Below are positions 5,845 to 12,948 of a stretch of 13,316 nt of DNA, in pieces. The stretch covers positions 1 to 13,316 of the forward strand of contig JAQCLA010000040.1 in assembly GCA_027592105.1 (NCBI GenBank), read 5' to 3'. This DNA comes from Pseudomonadota bacterium (GTDB lineage: Bacteria > Pseudomonadota > Alphaproteobacteria > Rhodobacterales > Rhodobacteraceae). The position numbers were made by a program, and so were the translations under genes. Under the pieces are notes generated by a model. It was not told the DNA's origin, searched no databases, and saw only the letters and a list, made by a program, of their open reading frames with translations. The stretch's first letter is position 1; each line of letters begins with the position of its first letter.

Positions 5845-5912
5845 CGGAGGGGCTTTGCCCCCCGGCTGCGCGCGCGCAGCCGCCCCCCAGAGTATTTGTG
5901 AAGCAAAGATGG
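5845..5912. repeat. Rhodobacteraceae-type extragenic palindromic element, likely terminator for the minus-strand SDR gene
   Basis: A second GGGGC-TTT-GCCCC hairpin (5849-5861) is followed by the perfect 18-base palindrome GGCTGCGCGCGCGCAGCC (5864-5881), a C run, and an agagtatttgtg/aagcaaagatgg tail (5890-5912). The C-run plus 'agagtattt...aaagatg' tail recurs at gene ends in many Rhodobacteraceae genomes, to my knowledge. Between convergent genes it probably serves as a bidirectional transcription stop. Copy number cannot be seen from one window. Confidence 0.6.
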
Positions 5913-5916
5913 AGGC

Positions 5917-6651
5917 TCAGCCCCGTCCTACGAAGGGCATTTTCGTGGCCATGATGGTCTGGAACAGGATATTGGCCGATGGTGGCAGGCTGGCCATGTG
6001 ATGGACGCTTGTTGCCACATGGGCCAGATCCATCACCTCGGGTGGTGCGTCGCCGCGCGCCATCGCTTGCTGGGCGGCATCGCGCAAGAGATCAGTTTCG
6101 GCATTGCCGATATCGATCTGGCCGCAGGCGATATCATAGGGGCGGCCATCGAGCGCGATCTGTTTCGTGAGCCCGGTGATGGCGTGCTTGGTGGCCGTAT
6201 AGGGGGCCGCGCCCGCGCGTGGCGCATGGGCCGAGACCGAGCCGTTATTGATGATGCGCCCGCCCTGCGGGGATTGGCGGCGCATCAGCCCGAAGGCCGC
6301 GCGCGCGCAAATGAACATGCCCGTCAGGTTGACCGCGACGGCATTGTGCCAATCATCAAGCGCGATCTCGTCCAAGGGCGCGGTGGGAGTGAAGATGCCG
6401 GCATTGTTGAACAGCACATCGAGCCGCCCTTGATCTGTGGCGAATTGCGTGAAGGCGGCGCTGACGGCCTGCGCATCGGTCACATCGAGTGGCATGATCA
6501 CCGCGCGTGCGCCGAAAGGGGCCGCGATCTGCGCCAGCTTGTCGTGCCGCCGCGCCGCAAGGCCCACGGTCCAACCTGCAGCGAGCATATGGGTGGCGAC
6601 GGCGGCACCGATGCCGGCACTGGCGCCTGTGACGATGATGGTTTTGGTCAT
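5917..6651 (-). CDS. short-chain dehydrogenase/reductase (SDR), NAD(P)-dependent
   Basis: This is a classical SDR of 244 residues with a complete catalytic set: cofactor motif TGASAGIG (8-15), NNAG (82-85), catalytic Ser138 in NNGSVSA, and YTATK (Tyr151, Lys155). The acidic or basic cofactor-selecting residues follow AARRHDK (32-38), where two arginines suggest NADP(H). Substrate is unknown. The start ATG overlaps the helicase stop as ATGA (6651-6648), so it is translated from the helicase message; upstream in-frame ATGs lie inside the helicase gene and are rejected. After YxxxK the sequence reads LDGRPYDIACGQIDIGNAETDL, with a Gln-Ile where many SDRs have Pro-Gly. Confidence 0.92.
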   Translation of the reverse strand: MTKTIIVTGASAGIGAAVATHMLAAGWTVGLAARRHDKLAQIAAPFGARAVIMPLDVTDAQAVSAAFTQFATDQGRLDVLFNNAGIFTPTAPLDEIALDDWHNAVAVNLTGMFICARAAFGLMRRQSPQGGRIINNGSVSAHAPRAGAAPYTATKHAITGLTKQIALDGRPYDIACGQIDIGNAETDLLRDAAQQAMARGDAPPEVMDLAHVATSVHHMASLPPSANILFQTIMATKMPFVGRG

Positions 6652-8183
6652 GTCTCCTCGGGTCCTTCCAAGATCAGGGCCGTGGTGGGGTTGGGCAGAT
6701 CTTCGATCCCCAATGCCTCTTTCGGGCGGGCCAACGCATAGCGGGTGACCCAGATCAGTTTCTCCTCGGCGCGGGTGATGGCGACATAAGCCAGCCGCTT
6801 CCATAGCGCCTGTCCTGCCTCGACCCGGCCTGCTTGGGCTGCGGCGTAAAGATCGGGGGCAAAGACCTGTACCGCGTTCCATTGGCTGCCTTGGGCCTTG
6901 TGGATCGTCACCGCCGCGCCATGCAAGAACGCCGCCCCCATGCGCGCGGCATAGGGGATGAAGGGTTCTTCCTCGTCGGGTTTTTCGATCTTGACGATGG
7001 AGGCCGCCGAAAAGCGCGGGCTTTCGGCACCCAGCACATGCAGCCGCGAGAAACCGGGGCGCGCGCCGGGGCCGAGATAGATCACCGGCGCGCCCTTGAT
7101 CAGGCCGCGTGCCTCGAGGTCGATGCGTTTCTTGCGGTGCTTGAGCGGCAATTCGATCCCGTCGCAGATCAAGGGCTCGCCGGGGATGAGTGCATCATCG
7201 GGCGCGCCATGTGCGGCGCGAAAGGCGGTGATCAGCCTGATGCGGGTGGCGTTGCGCCAGACCAGCACAGGGCTGCGCGCCATCAGATCGGCATCGACGC
7301 GGGCCGCGATCTCGATGCGCGGGTCGCGGGCGGCGGCGTCATGGATCATACGCTCGAATTGCGCAAAGCTAAGGTCGGGGTCGCCCAAGGCATGGGCCAG
7401 ATCGAGGATCGGGTTGCCCGCCTCTTGGCGGTGGATGCGCGCTAAGTCGAGGCGGTCGGGACCTGTAACCTTATCGAAGACCATCTGGCCCGATTGGTTC
7501 ACGGGGGCAAGCTGGGCCGGATCGCCGAAAAGCACGAGAAAGGGAAAGATCTCGCGCAGATCGTCGAATTGGCGGTCATCGAGCATGGAGGATTCATCGA
7601 TCAAGCCGATATCCAGCGGATCTTCGCGCCGCTTCCAGCCAGTGATGAAATCCGACCCGCGCAGACCCGCCGAGGCGAGTGCGGCGGGCACCGATGTCGT
7701 GGCCTCATAGACCTGCTTGGCGCGGTCCATGGCGATATCGGTCAAGGCGTCGATCACCGGGCGGTCACCTTGGCCAGCCAGCCATTCCGCCACCTTTTCG
7801 TATTCAGGGTCATAGACGGGCGTGTAGAGGATACGATGGATCGTGGTGGCCGGCACACCGCGATTGCGCAAGACGGAGGCCGCCTTGTTGGTGGGCGCCA
7901 GCACGGCCGCGGTGCGGCGGTCCTTGCGCCTGCGCCCTTCCCAATCGCCCGAGATGATATCGACGCCCGCCGCTTGCAGTGCGCGCACAAGCTCGGCCAG
8001 AAGCAGGGTCTTGCCCGAGCCGGCCTTGCCCACCACGGCCATCACGCGGCCCATGCCATCGGCGGCCGGGGTCAGCGTGTCATTGTCGAGGTCCACGCCG
8101 ATGCCGCGCAGCGCCGCGGCGATGCTGTCATGGGCTTGGGCCTGATCGTCGGAAAAGGCGATGGATGGGGCAGGGGCGTTCAT
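6648..8183 (-). CDS. RecD-like superfamily 1 ATP-dependent DNA helicase
   Basis: The 511-residue protein carries the SF1 helicase motifs in order: Walker A GKAGSGKT (52-59), APTNKAA (motif Ia, 96-102), Walker B LIDESSM (194-200), GDPAQLAPV (motif III, 220-228), RIHRQE (motif IV region, 249-254), TIHKAQGSQW (motif V, 426-435) and AYVAITRAEEKL (motif VI, 465-476). This pattern is that of RecD/Dda-type 5'-3' helicases (COG0507). It lacks the RecB-binding context and N-terminal extension of RecD2, so it is best called a stand-alone RecD-like helicase. The start at 8183 has AGGT about nine bases upstream; an in-frame ATG at 8213 has no ribosome site. It follows a small unknown gene and overlaps the SDR gene by four bases. 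Confidence 0.93.
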   Translation of the reverse strand: MNAPAPSIAFSDDQAQAHDSIAAALRGIGVDLDNDTLTPAADGMGRVMAVVGKAGSGKTLLLAELVRALQAAGVDIISGDWEGRRRKDRRTAAVLAPTNKAASVLRNRGVPATTIHRILYTPVYDPEYEKVAEWLAGQGDRPVIDALTDIAMDRAKQVYEATTSVPAALASAGLRGSDFITGWKRREDPLDIGLIDESSMLDDRQFDDLREIFPFLVLFGDPAQLAPVNQSGQMVFDKVTGPDRLDLARIHRQEAGNPILDLAHALGDPDLSFAQFERMIHDAAARDPRIEIAARVDADLMARSPVLVWRNATRIRLITAFRAAHGAPDDALIPGEPLICDGIELPLKHRKKRIDLEARGLIKGAPVIYLGPGARPGFSRLHVLGAESPRFSAASIVKIEKPDEEEPFIPYAARMGAAFLHGAAVTIHKAQGSQWNAVQVFAPDLYAAAQAGRVEAGQALWKRLAYVAITRAEEKLIWVTRYALARPKEALGIEDLPNPTTALILEGPEET

Positions 8184-8238
8184 GGTGGCGAACCTAGCTT
8201 GCGCCGTGCCCATGTGCGATAGGCAAACGCCTTTCGCG

Positions 8239-8568
8239 TCAGTTCTTGTCGCGGTCGAGTGCCATTTCCGACAGGCGCACAGGCTGGCGCGCCTCGGGCA
8301 TCGCAGCTTCGATCTGGTCGGCGATCCGGGCAAGCTTCAGGGCGGCGCGCCCGGCCAAGGCGCTGTCGCGTTGGGCGATCTCGCCGGCGGTGAGGGTATT
8401 GCGCAGGCTGGTATCGGCGGTCAGCAAGCCGTGGATCACCGCCATTGCGCGAATATCGGGGGGAAAGGCGGCCAGCAGGTCTTCGAGCTTCGCCTGATCG
8501 CCCGCCGCGCGGGCCAGCGCTTCGAGCACGCGCTCGAACAGCGCGTTGGTGTCATCATCATAGGTCAT
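8239..8568 (-). CDS. hypothetical protein, 109 residues
   Basis: I do not recognise this family. The product is a soluble, mostly helical, acidic-to-neutral protein beginning MTYDDDTNALFERVLEALARAAGD, with no signal peptide, transmembrane segment or cysteine. Ala/Leu-rich amphipathic stretches (about 10-35 and 75-95) suggest a helical bundle. The start at 8568 has AGGA seven bases upstream and is preferred to an in-frame ATG at 8700, whose extension is arginine- and proline-rich and looks non-coding. It ends 55 bases before the helicase start on the same strand, so the two are probably co-transcribed and it may act with the helicase; that is inference. Confidence 0.75.
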   Translation of the reverse strand: MTYDDDTNALFERVLEALARAAGDQAKLEDLLAAFPPDIRAMAVIHGLLTADTSLRNTLTAGEIAQRDSALAGRAALKLARIADQIEAAMPEARQPVRLSEMALDRDKN

Positions 8569-8706
8569 CCCGGTTCCTAGGGTCGTTTGACCGGGATTCT
8601 CCCGCTTGGGGCCTTTATGCGCCGTCGGTTTCACTATGGTGGTGATATGACACCGCGCATGCCCGCGACAAGCCGCCCGGCGGCCCATGCCGGGAAACAA
8701 TCAATT

Positions 8707-8722
8707 TTAAACAAATGGTTAA
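8707..8722. promoter_or_regulatory. AT-rich patch with TTAACCAT half-site (CtrA-like) upstream of the 109-residue gene
   Basis: On the minus strand TTAACCAT begins at 8722, and a second TTAA (8710-8707) follows after eight bases. The CtrA consensus of alphaproteobacteria is TTAA-N7-TTAA, with TTAACCAT a known half-site, so the spacing here is one base too long. It lies about 140 bases before the small gene. The patch is conspicuous in otherwise G+C-rich DNA and probably contains the promoter of the hypothetical-helicase-SDR unit. Confidence 0.25.
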
Positions 8723-8739
8723 TAGCTCATTCGGTGAGG

Positions 8740-8763
8740 GCTGGGCGCGGCCTTAGGCCCAGC
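8740..8763 (-). terminator. hairpin at the end of lldD
   Basis: GCTGGGC (8740-8746) pairs with GCCCAGC (8757-8763) in a perfect seven-pair stem with a ten-base loop that contains the lldD stop codon. An AT-rich stretch lies about 20-40 bases further in the transcription direction, not directly after the stem. It could end or protect the lldD message. Confidence 0.4.
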
Positions 8764-9916
8764 GGGTCGCGAAATCCTGTGGCAAGAGGAGGTTGTGGCG
8801 ACCCAGATCGGCGACATTGCGTTCGCCGCAAAGCGCCATTGTGGTGTCGAGTTCCTTGTGGATCACCTGCAAGGTTTTCGTGACGCCCGCCTCGCCCATA
8901 GCGCCCAGCCCATAGACAAAGGCCCGCCCGATCATCGTGCCTTTTGCACCCAGCGCCAGCGCCTTGAGCACATCTTGGCCCGAGCGGATGCCGCTATCGA
9001 GATGCACCTCGATCTTGTCGCCCACCGCATCCATGATCTGGGGCAGCATGCGGATCGACGACAGCGCACCGTCAAGCTGCCGGCCGCCATGGTTCGACAC
9101 AACGATAGCATCCGCACCCACGGCCAAGGCTTTCTTTGCATCTTCGGGGTCGAGAATACCCTTAAGGATCACGGGGCCATCCCACCAGCTGCGGAACTGC
9201 TTGATCCGTTCCCAATCGAGAGAGGGGTCAAAGGCTTCGGCCGTCCAGCTGCCCAGCGATGTGGGGTCGGTCACGCCCTTGGCATGGCCCACGATATTGC
9301 CGAAAAACCGCCGCTTGGTCTGCAACATCTCAAGCCCCCATGGCACCTTGGTCGCAAGGTTCAGGATCGAGGCAGGCGTCAGTTTCGGCGGGGCGGACAG
9401 CCCGTTTTTCAGATCCTTGTGGCGCTGGCCCATGATCTGCAAATCGACAGTGATGACCAGCGCGGAGCATTTCGCATCCTTGGCGCGGGCGAAAAGCCGC
9501 TTCATGAACTCGTCGTCCTTCAGCGTGTAGACTTGGAACCAGAAGGGCGCATTGGTGTGGCTTGCCACATCCTCGATCGAGCAGATCGACATGGTGGAAA
9601 GCGTGAAGGGCACGCCGAATTTCTCGGCGGCGCGTGCGGCCTTGATCTCGCCATCGGCCGATTGCATGCCGCAAAGCCCCACGGGGGCAAGCGCCACGGG
9701 CATGGCCACATCTTGGCCCACCATTTTGGACGCGGTCGAGCGGCCCGCCATGTCGACGGCAATGCGCTGGCGCAGGCGGATCTCGTCGAAATCCGAGCAG
9801 TTGTCGTTGAAGGTCTGCTGCGTCCAGCTGCCCGTTTCGGCATAATCGTAGAACATCTTAGGGACGCGGCGCTTGTAGAGCCGCTTGAGGTCTTCGATTT
9901 CAGTGATTACGGGCAT
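8753..9916 (-). CDS. lldD: FMN-dependent alpha-hydroxy-acid dehydrogenase, probably L-lactate dehydrogenase
   Basis: This 387-residue TIM-barrel flavoenzyme oxidises an L-2-hydroxy acid, most likely L-lactate to pyruvate, passing electrons to the respiratory chain or oxygen. The active-site set of the family is complete: YDY near the N-terminus (Tyr23/Tyr25), Tyr130 in FQVY, Asp158 and Arg165 in the TVDLQIMGQR region, Lys252 in ILKGI, and His276/Arg279 in SNHGGRQLDG, followed by DSGIR (307-311). Length and motifs equal LldD and glycolate/mandelate oxidases, so substrate choice is not certain. The start at 9916 has GGGAG eight bases upstream. Dyads of ATTGGTA type lie in front. It is divergent from a HisC-type aminotransferase. 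Confidence 0.9.
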   Translation of the reverse strand: MPVITEIEDLKRLYKRRVPKMFYDYAETGSWTQQTFNDNCSDFDEIRLRQRIAVDMAGRSTASKMVGQDVAMPVALAPVGLCGMQSADGEIKAARAAEKFGVPFTLSTMSICSIEDVASHTNAPFWFQVYTLKDDEFMKRLFARAKDAKCSALVITVDLQIMGQRHKDLKNGLSAPPKLTPASILNLATKVPWGLEMLQTKRRFFGNIVGHAKGVTDPTSLGSWTAEAFDPSLDWERIKQFRSWWDGPVILKGILDPEDAKKALAVGADAIVVSNHGGRQLDGALSSIRMLPQIMDAVGDKIEVHLDSGIRSGQDVLKALALGAKGTMIGRAFVYGLGAMGEAGVTKTLQVIHKELDTTMALCGERNVADLGRHNLLLPQDFATRWA

Positions 9917-9948
9917 GCGGTGGGCTCCCTTCCACGGGGATGATCTGA

Positions 9949-9985
9949 ATTGGTAAGGTTTTGCTACCAATCCCTGCGCGATTGG
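9949..9985. promoter_or_regulatory. ATTGG-type inverted repeats between lldD and the aminotransferase, candidate operator
   Basis: ATTGGTA (9949-9955) and TACCAAT (9965-9971) form a perfect seven-base inverted repeat with a nine-base gap. The second arm also pairs with a third copy: CCAATC (9967-9972) and GATTGG (9980-9985). TGGT/ACCA arms are typical of GntR-family operators such as LldR and PdhR, but those have a three-base gap, so the regulator class is open. It sits 33 bases before the lldD start codon and 70 before the aminotransferase. Confidence 0.4.
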
Positions 9986-10055
9986 GCAATGCATCAGTTT
10001 CAGCCGTGATGTGCGCCCTTGCGCAGGGACGGGATTTCGGCTTTTCAGTGCCGCC

Positions 10056-11171
10056 ATGAAAACGCCCCGCTACACCGCACTTGTCGAGACTTTGCCGGCT
10101 TCCGTTCCCTTTGTCGGGCCAGAGGCGCAGGAGCGCGCGCGTGGTGCGGCTTTTGTGGCGCGGATTGGCGCGAATGAAAGCGTCTTTGGCCCCAGCCCGC
10201 GTGCTATTGCGGCGATGCAAGAGGCGGCGGGCGCGGCCTGGATGTATGGCGACCCCGAGCTTTACGATCTGCGCGAAGCGATCGCTTCGCATCACGGGGT
10301 GGCGCGCGCCAATGTCGTGGTGGGCGAGGGGATCGACGGGCTTCTGGGCTATCTGGTGCGCCTGCTGATCGCGCCGGGCGATGGGGTCGTGACTTCGGAC
10401 GGTGCCTATCCAACCTTCAATTACCATGTGACGGGCTTTGGTGGTGTTTTGCACAAGGTGGCCTATGCGGGCGATCATGAAGACCCCGAGGCGCTTTTGG
10501 CCAAGGCACGGGCGGTTGATGCGAAACTCATCTATTTCGCCAATCCCGATAACCCGATGGGCAGCTGGCATGATGCGGCAACGGTCCAGCGGATGATCGA
10601 CGCGCTGCCCGATGGCGCCGTGCTGGCACTGGATGAGGCCTATGCCGACACCGCCCCCCCGGTTGCTATCCCGCCGCTCGATATGACCCATCCGCGCGTG
10701 ATCCGCCTGCGCACATTCTCCAAGGCCTATGGTCTGGCCGGGCTGCGTTTGGGCTATGGGCTGGCGCATCCCGAATTTGCGGATGCCTTCAACAAGATCC
10801 GCCACCATTTCGGTATGGGCCGCGTGGCACAGGCCGCAGCGCTGGCGGCTTTGGGCGATCAGGATCATTTGCGCGCAACAGTCGCGCGGATTGCCGAGGC
10901 GCGCGCGGCGATTGCCACCATCGCGCGGGCAAACGGGCTGATGCCCCTGCCATCGGCGACCAATTTCGTAACCATCGATTGTGGGCGCGACGGGGCCTTT
11001 GCGCGCGCGGTGCTAGCAGGTCTTGTTGCGCGCGGCATTTTCGTGCGCATGCCTTTTACCCCGCCGCAAGATCGCTGCATCCGCGTTTCGGCGGGCACAC
11101 CCGCTGATCTGGCAGCTTTCGGTGCGGCCTTGCCCGCCGCGCTGGCCGAGGCGGCCCTCACGGCTTCGTGA
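10056..11171 (+). CDS. PLP-dependent class I/II aminotransferase, HisC-like
   Basis: The 371-residue fold-type I aminotransferase shows the histidinol-phosphate aminotransferase pattern: ANESVFGPSP (39-48, cf. NENPxGPSP), YGDPELYDLREAIA (64-77), FANPDNPMG (161-169), LDEAYAD (192-198), the PLP lysine in TFSKAYGLAGLRLGYG (Lys223, Arg231), and a C-terminal arginine in RCIRVSAGT. True HisC usually sits with his genes; here there are none, so it may act on another aromatic or imidazole amino acid. The start is taken at the ATG at 10056, giving the family's short N-terminus; a GTG at 10011 in frame is less likely. The ribosome site is weak. It is divergent from lldD. Confidence 0.88.
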   Translation: MKTPRYTALVETLPASVPFVGPEAQERARGAAFVARIGANESVFGPSPRAIAAMQEAAGAAWMYGDPELYDLREAIASHHGVARANVVVGEGIDGLLGYLVRLLIAPGDGVVTSDGAYPTFNYHVTGFGGVLHKVAYAGDHEDPEALLAKARAVDAKLIYFANPDNPMGSWHDAATVQRMIDALPDGAVLALDEAYADTAPPVAIPPLDMTHPRVIRLRTFSKAYGLAGLRLGYGLAHPEFADAFNKIRHHFGMGRVAQAAALAALGDQDHLRATVARIAEARAAIATIARANGLMPLPSATNFVTIDCGRDGAFARAVLAGLVARGIFVRMPFTPPQDRCIRVSAGTPADLAAFGAALPAALAEAALTAS

Positions 11172-11177
11172 ATTGCA

Positions 11178-11192
11178 TTCCAGTTACTGGAA
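11178..11192. promoter_or_regulatory. TTCCAG-TTA-CTGGAA dyad, CueR/HmrR-like candidate operator of the DUF305 gene
   Basis: TTCCAG (11178-11183) and CTGGAA (11187-11192) are a perfect inverted repeat with a three-base centre, lengthened by TGC/GCA with one unpaired A. Copper-sensing MerR regulators (CueR, HmrR) bind dyads of the CTTCC...GGAAG type. The dyad lies seven bases after the aminotransferase stop and 34 before the DUF305 start. A TTGCAT (11173-11178) could be the -35, but no clear -10 is visible at the long spacing typical of MerR promoters. It could instead be an RNA hairpin. Confidence 0.35.
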
Positions 11193-11226
11193 GCAGGCAC
11201 GGCCCACGAAACAGGAGAACCAAACC

Positions 11227-11616
11227 ATGAATCGCACCGTAAAGCTTGGCCTTGTCGCCGCCGCAGTGATTGTCATCGTCGCAGGGGTTGGTGCAGCCCA
11301 GATGGATCATTCCCAACATGGTGGCGGACATGCTGGCCACGCCATGGCCGCATCCTCGACCGGCCCGGCCGAGGATGCATTTCGCGCTGTCAATGACGCG
11401 ATGCACCGCGACATGAACATCGCCTATACCGGCAATGCGGATGCCGATTTCATTCTTGGCATGATCCCCCATCACGAAGGGGCGGTCGCCATGGCCCAAG
11501 TGGTGCTGGAACATGGCGACGATCCAGCCGTTCGGGAACTGGCCCAACAGATCATCGACGCGCAAGAGGTCGAGATCGCCTGGATGCGCGATTGGCTGGC
11601 GAAAAACGGGTTCTGA
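11227..11616 (+). CDS. secreted or membrane-anchored DUF305 (CopM-like) protein
   Basis: This 129-residue protein has an N-terminal hydrophobic segment (about 6-24, KLGLVAAAVIVIVAGVGAAQ) that is a signal peptide or anchor, a His/Met-rich stretch MDHSQHGGGHAGHAM (26-40), and one DUF305 domain (about 48-126) with the hallmarks AMHRDMNIAYTGNADADF, MIPHHEGAVAMA (79-90) and AQEVEIAWMRDWL. DUF305 proteins are periplasmic or exported and some, such as cyanobacterial CopM, bind copper; the visible His and Met residues fit metal binding. AGGAG (11213-11217) lies nine bases before the ATG. The gene follows the aminotransferase by 55 bases but may have its own regulation through the preceding dyad. It ends seven bases from the convergent aminotransferase gene. 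Confidence 0.9.
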   Translation: MNRTVKLGLVAAAVIVIVAGVGAAQMDHSQHGGGHAGHAMAASSTGPAEDAFRAVNDAMHRDMNIAYTGNADADFILGMIPHHEGAVAMAQVVLEHGDDPAVRELAQQIIDAQEVEIAWMRDWLAKNGF

Positions 11617-11623
11617 CCCGCCC

Positions 11624-12820
11624 TTAGCCCTCGGCGATCACCTGCACGGCTGCGTCCAGCCCGCCTGCGCCATGCGGGATCTGAAGCGCCGCCATCCCGG
11701 CTTGAAGCCCCGCCAGAACGCCCATGACCATATGGGCGTTCACATGGCCCATATGGCCGATGCGCAGGAAATCCTCTTTCCGGCCACCCGTGCCTTCGAC
11801 GCCGCCCAAGGGGATGCCCAGCGTCACGCCCGCGTTGTGCGTCATCCAATCACGCAGGCGCAAACCATTGCCGGGGCCGAAATTGGCTGTCGTCACCGCA
11901 TGGCTGCGCTTGGTGGGATCGGCGATATTGGCATGGATCGGGCCGCCGGCACCCCATGTATCAAGCGCCGCCCAAACCGCGCGCGCGAGCGTCGCGTGGC
12001 GCTGCCAGACATTCTCCAGCCCCTCTTCCTTGATCATGTCGAGCGCTTCGCGCAGCCCGTACAGATGATGGGTCGGTGCCGTGCCGTTGAAGAATTTATA
12101 GTATTCATCAGGCGCCATGCGCGGGCGCCAATCCCAATAGGATGTCGCCAAATCGGCCCGGTCACGCGCGCGGTCGGCCTTGTCGTTGAAGAAAACAAAG
12201 GCCATGCCGGGCGGTGTCATCAGCCCTTTTTGGCTGCCCGTCACCATCACATCGACGCCCCAATCATCCATGTGGAACGCATCGCAAGCCAGACAGGCGA
12301 TATTGTCCGAGAACAACAGCGCCGGATGCCCCGCTGCATCGAGTGTTTTGCGCAAGGCCAGAATATCGTTGCGCACGCTGGTCGAGGTGTCGACCTGCAC
12401 GGCCATCACGGCCTTGATCTTATGGTCCTTGTCGGCGGCAAGTGCTTCGGCCACGCGGTCCATGTCGATATCGGCGCGTTGGCCGAAATCGATGATCTCA
12501 CAGTCGATATGCATGGCGGCCGCCATCTCGCCCCAGCCAAGGCAGAAACGCCCGGTGGCAAGGATCAAGATCTTGTCGCCGCGCGAAAGCGTGTTGGCCA
12601 GCGCCGCCTCCCAAACCCCGTGACCATTGGCGATATACATCGCGACATGATGGCGGGTGCGCGCCACGGCCTTGAGATCAGGCACAAGGCTATGGGTCAG
12701 AACAACCAATTCGCCGGTGTAGATATTCGGCGCGGGGCGATGCATCGCCTGCAGCACGCGGTCGGGCATGACCGAGGGGCCGGGGATGGCAAGGTAGTGG
12801 CGGCCATTGGCTAGGCTCAT
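11624..12820 (-). CDS. alanine/serine-glyoxylate aminotransferase family protein
   Basis: This is a 398-residue class V, fold-type I PLP enzyme. It shows the family opening IPGPSVMPDRVLQAM (12-26), a cofactor-phosphate loop ANGHGVWEAAL (64-74), FSDNIACLACDAFHMDDWGVDV (170-191, with Asp172 as the likely pyridine-nitrogen partner), and the PLP lysine in VTGSQKGLMTPPG (Lys198). The probable reaction is transamination of glyoxylate by serine or alanine, as in SgaA of the serine cycle or photorespiration-like salvage; pyruvate-linked variants cannot be excluded. GHGVW replaces the more usual GTGxW. The start at 12820 has AAGGA about nine bases upstream. It is divergent from ygfZ and convergent with the DUF305 gene. 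Confidence 0.9.
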   Translation of the reverse strand: MSLANGRHYLAIPGPSVMPDRVLQAMHRPAPNIYTGELVVLTHSLVPDLKAVARTRHHVAMYIANGHGVWEAALANTLSRGDKILILATGRFCLGWGEMAAAMHIDCEIIDFGQRADIDMDRVAEALAADKDHKIKAVMAVQVDTSTSVRNDILALRKTLDAAGHPALLFSDNIACLACDAFHMDDWGVDVMVTGSQKGLMTPPGMAFVFFNDKADRARDRADLATSYWDWRPRMAPDEYYKFFNGTAPTHHLYGLREALDMIKEEGLENVWQRHATLARAVWAALDTWGAGGPIHANIADPTKRSHAVTTANFGPGNGLRLRDWMTHNAGVTLGIPLGGVEGTGGRKEDFLRIGHMGHVNAHMVMGVLAGLQAGMAALQIPHGAGGLDAAVQVIAEG

Positions 12821-12849
12821 GTTGGAATTCCTTCGACACGGGTGCGCCT

Positions 12850-12878
12850 GTGGTAGATCGCGCCCTTGGCAGGGTCAA
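12850..12878 (-). promoter_or_regulatory. candidate promoter of the glyoxylate aminotransferase gene
   Basis: On the minus strand TTGACC (12878-12873) is followed after 17 bases by TACCAC (12855-12850). The -35 matches 5 of 6 consensus bases, the -10 only 3 of 6. The implied start near 12843 leaves a leader of about 23 bases with the ribosome site. Confidence 0.4.
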
Positions 12879-12948
12879 TCAGCGGCGATGGCTTGGCGTG
12901 GGGCGCGCAGATGATTAGCTGTTGTGCAAAGCAGAGCAGGAGGCAGGG

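Noticed and set aside
7494..8222. Plus-strand open frame opposite the helicase
   Set aside because: The helicase motifs on the minus strand are complete; this is a shadow.
8795..9943. Plus-strand open frame of 382 codons opposite lldD
   Set aside because: It is the antisense shadow of a complete FMN enzyme with all active-site residues.
9900..10868. Minus-strand open frame covering the lldD promoter and half the aminotransferase
   Set aside because: It overlaps a well-supported gene and an intergenic region with palindromes; no ribosome site or family pattern.
11513..12814. Plus-strand open frame of 433 codons opposite the glyoxylate aminotransferase
   Set aside because: The minus-strand gene has a clear PLP site and ribosome site; the plus frame has random-looking His/Arg-rich composition and no start signal.
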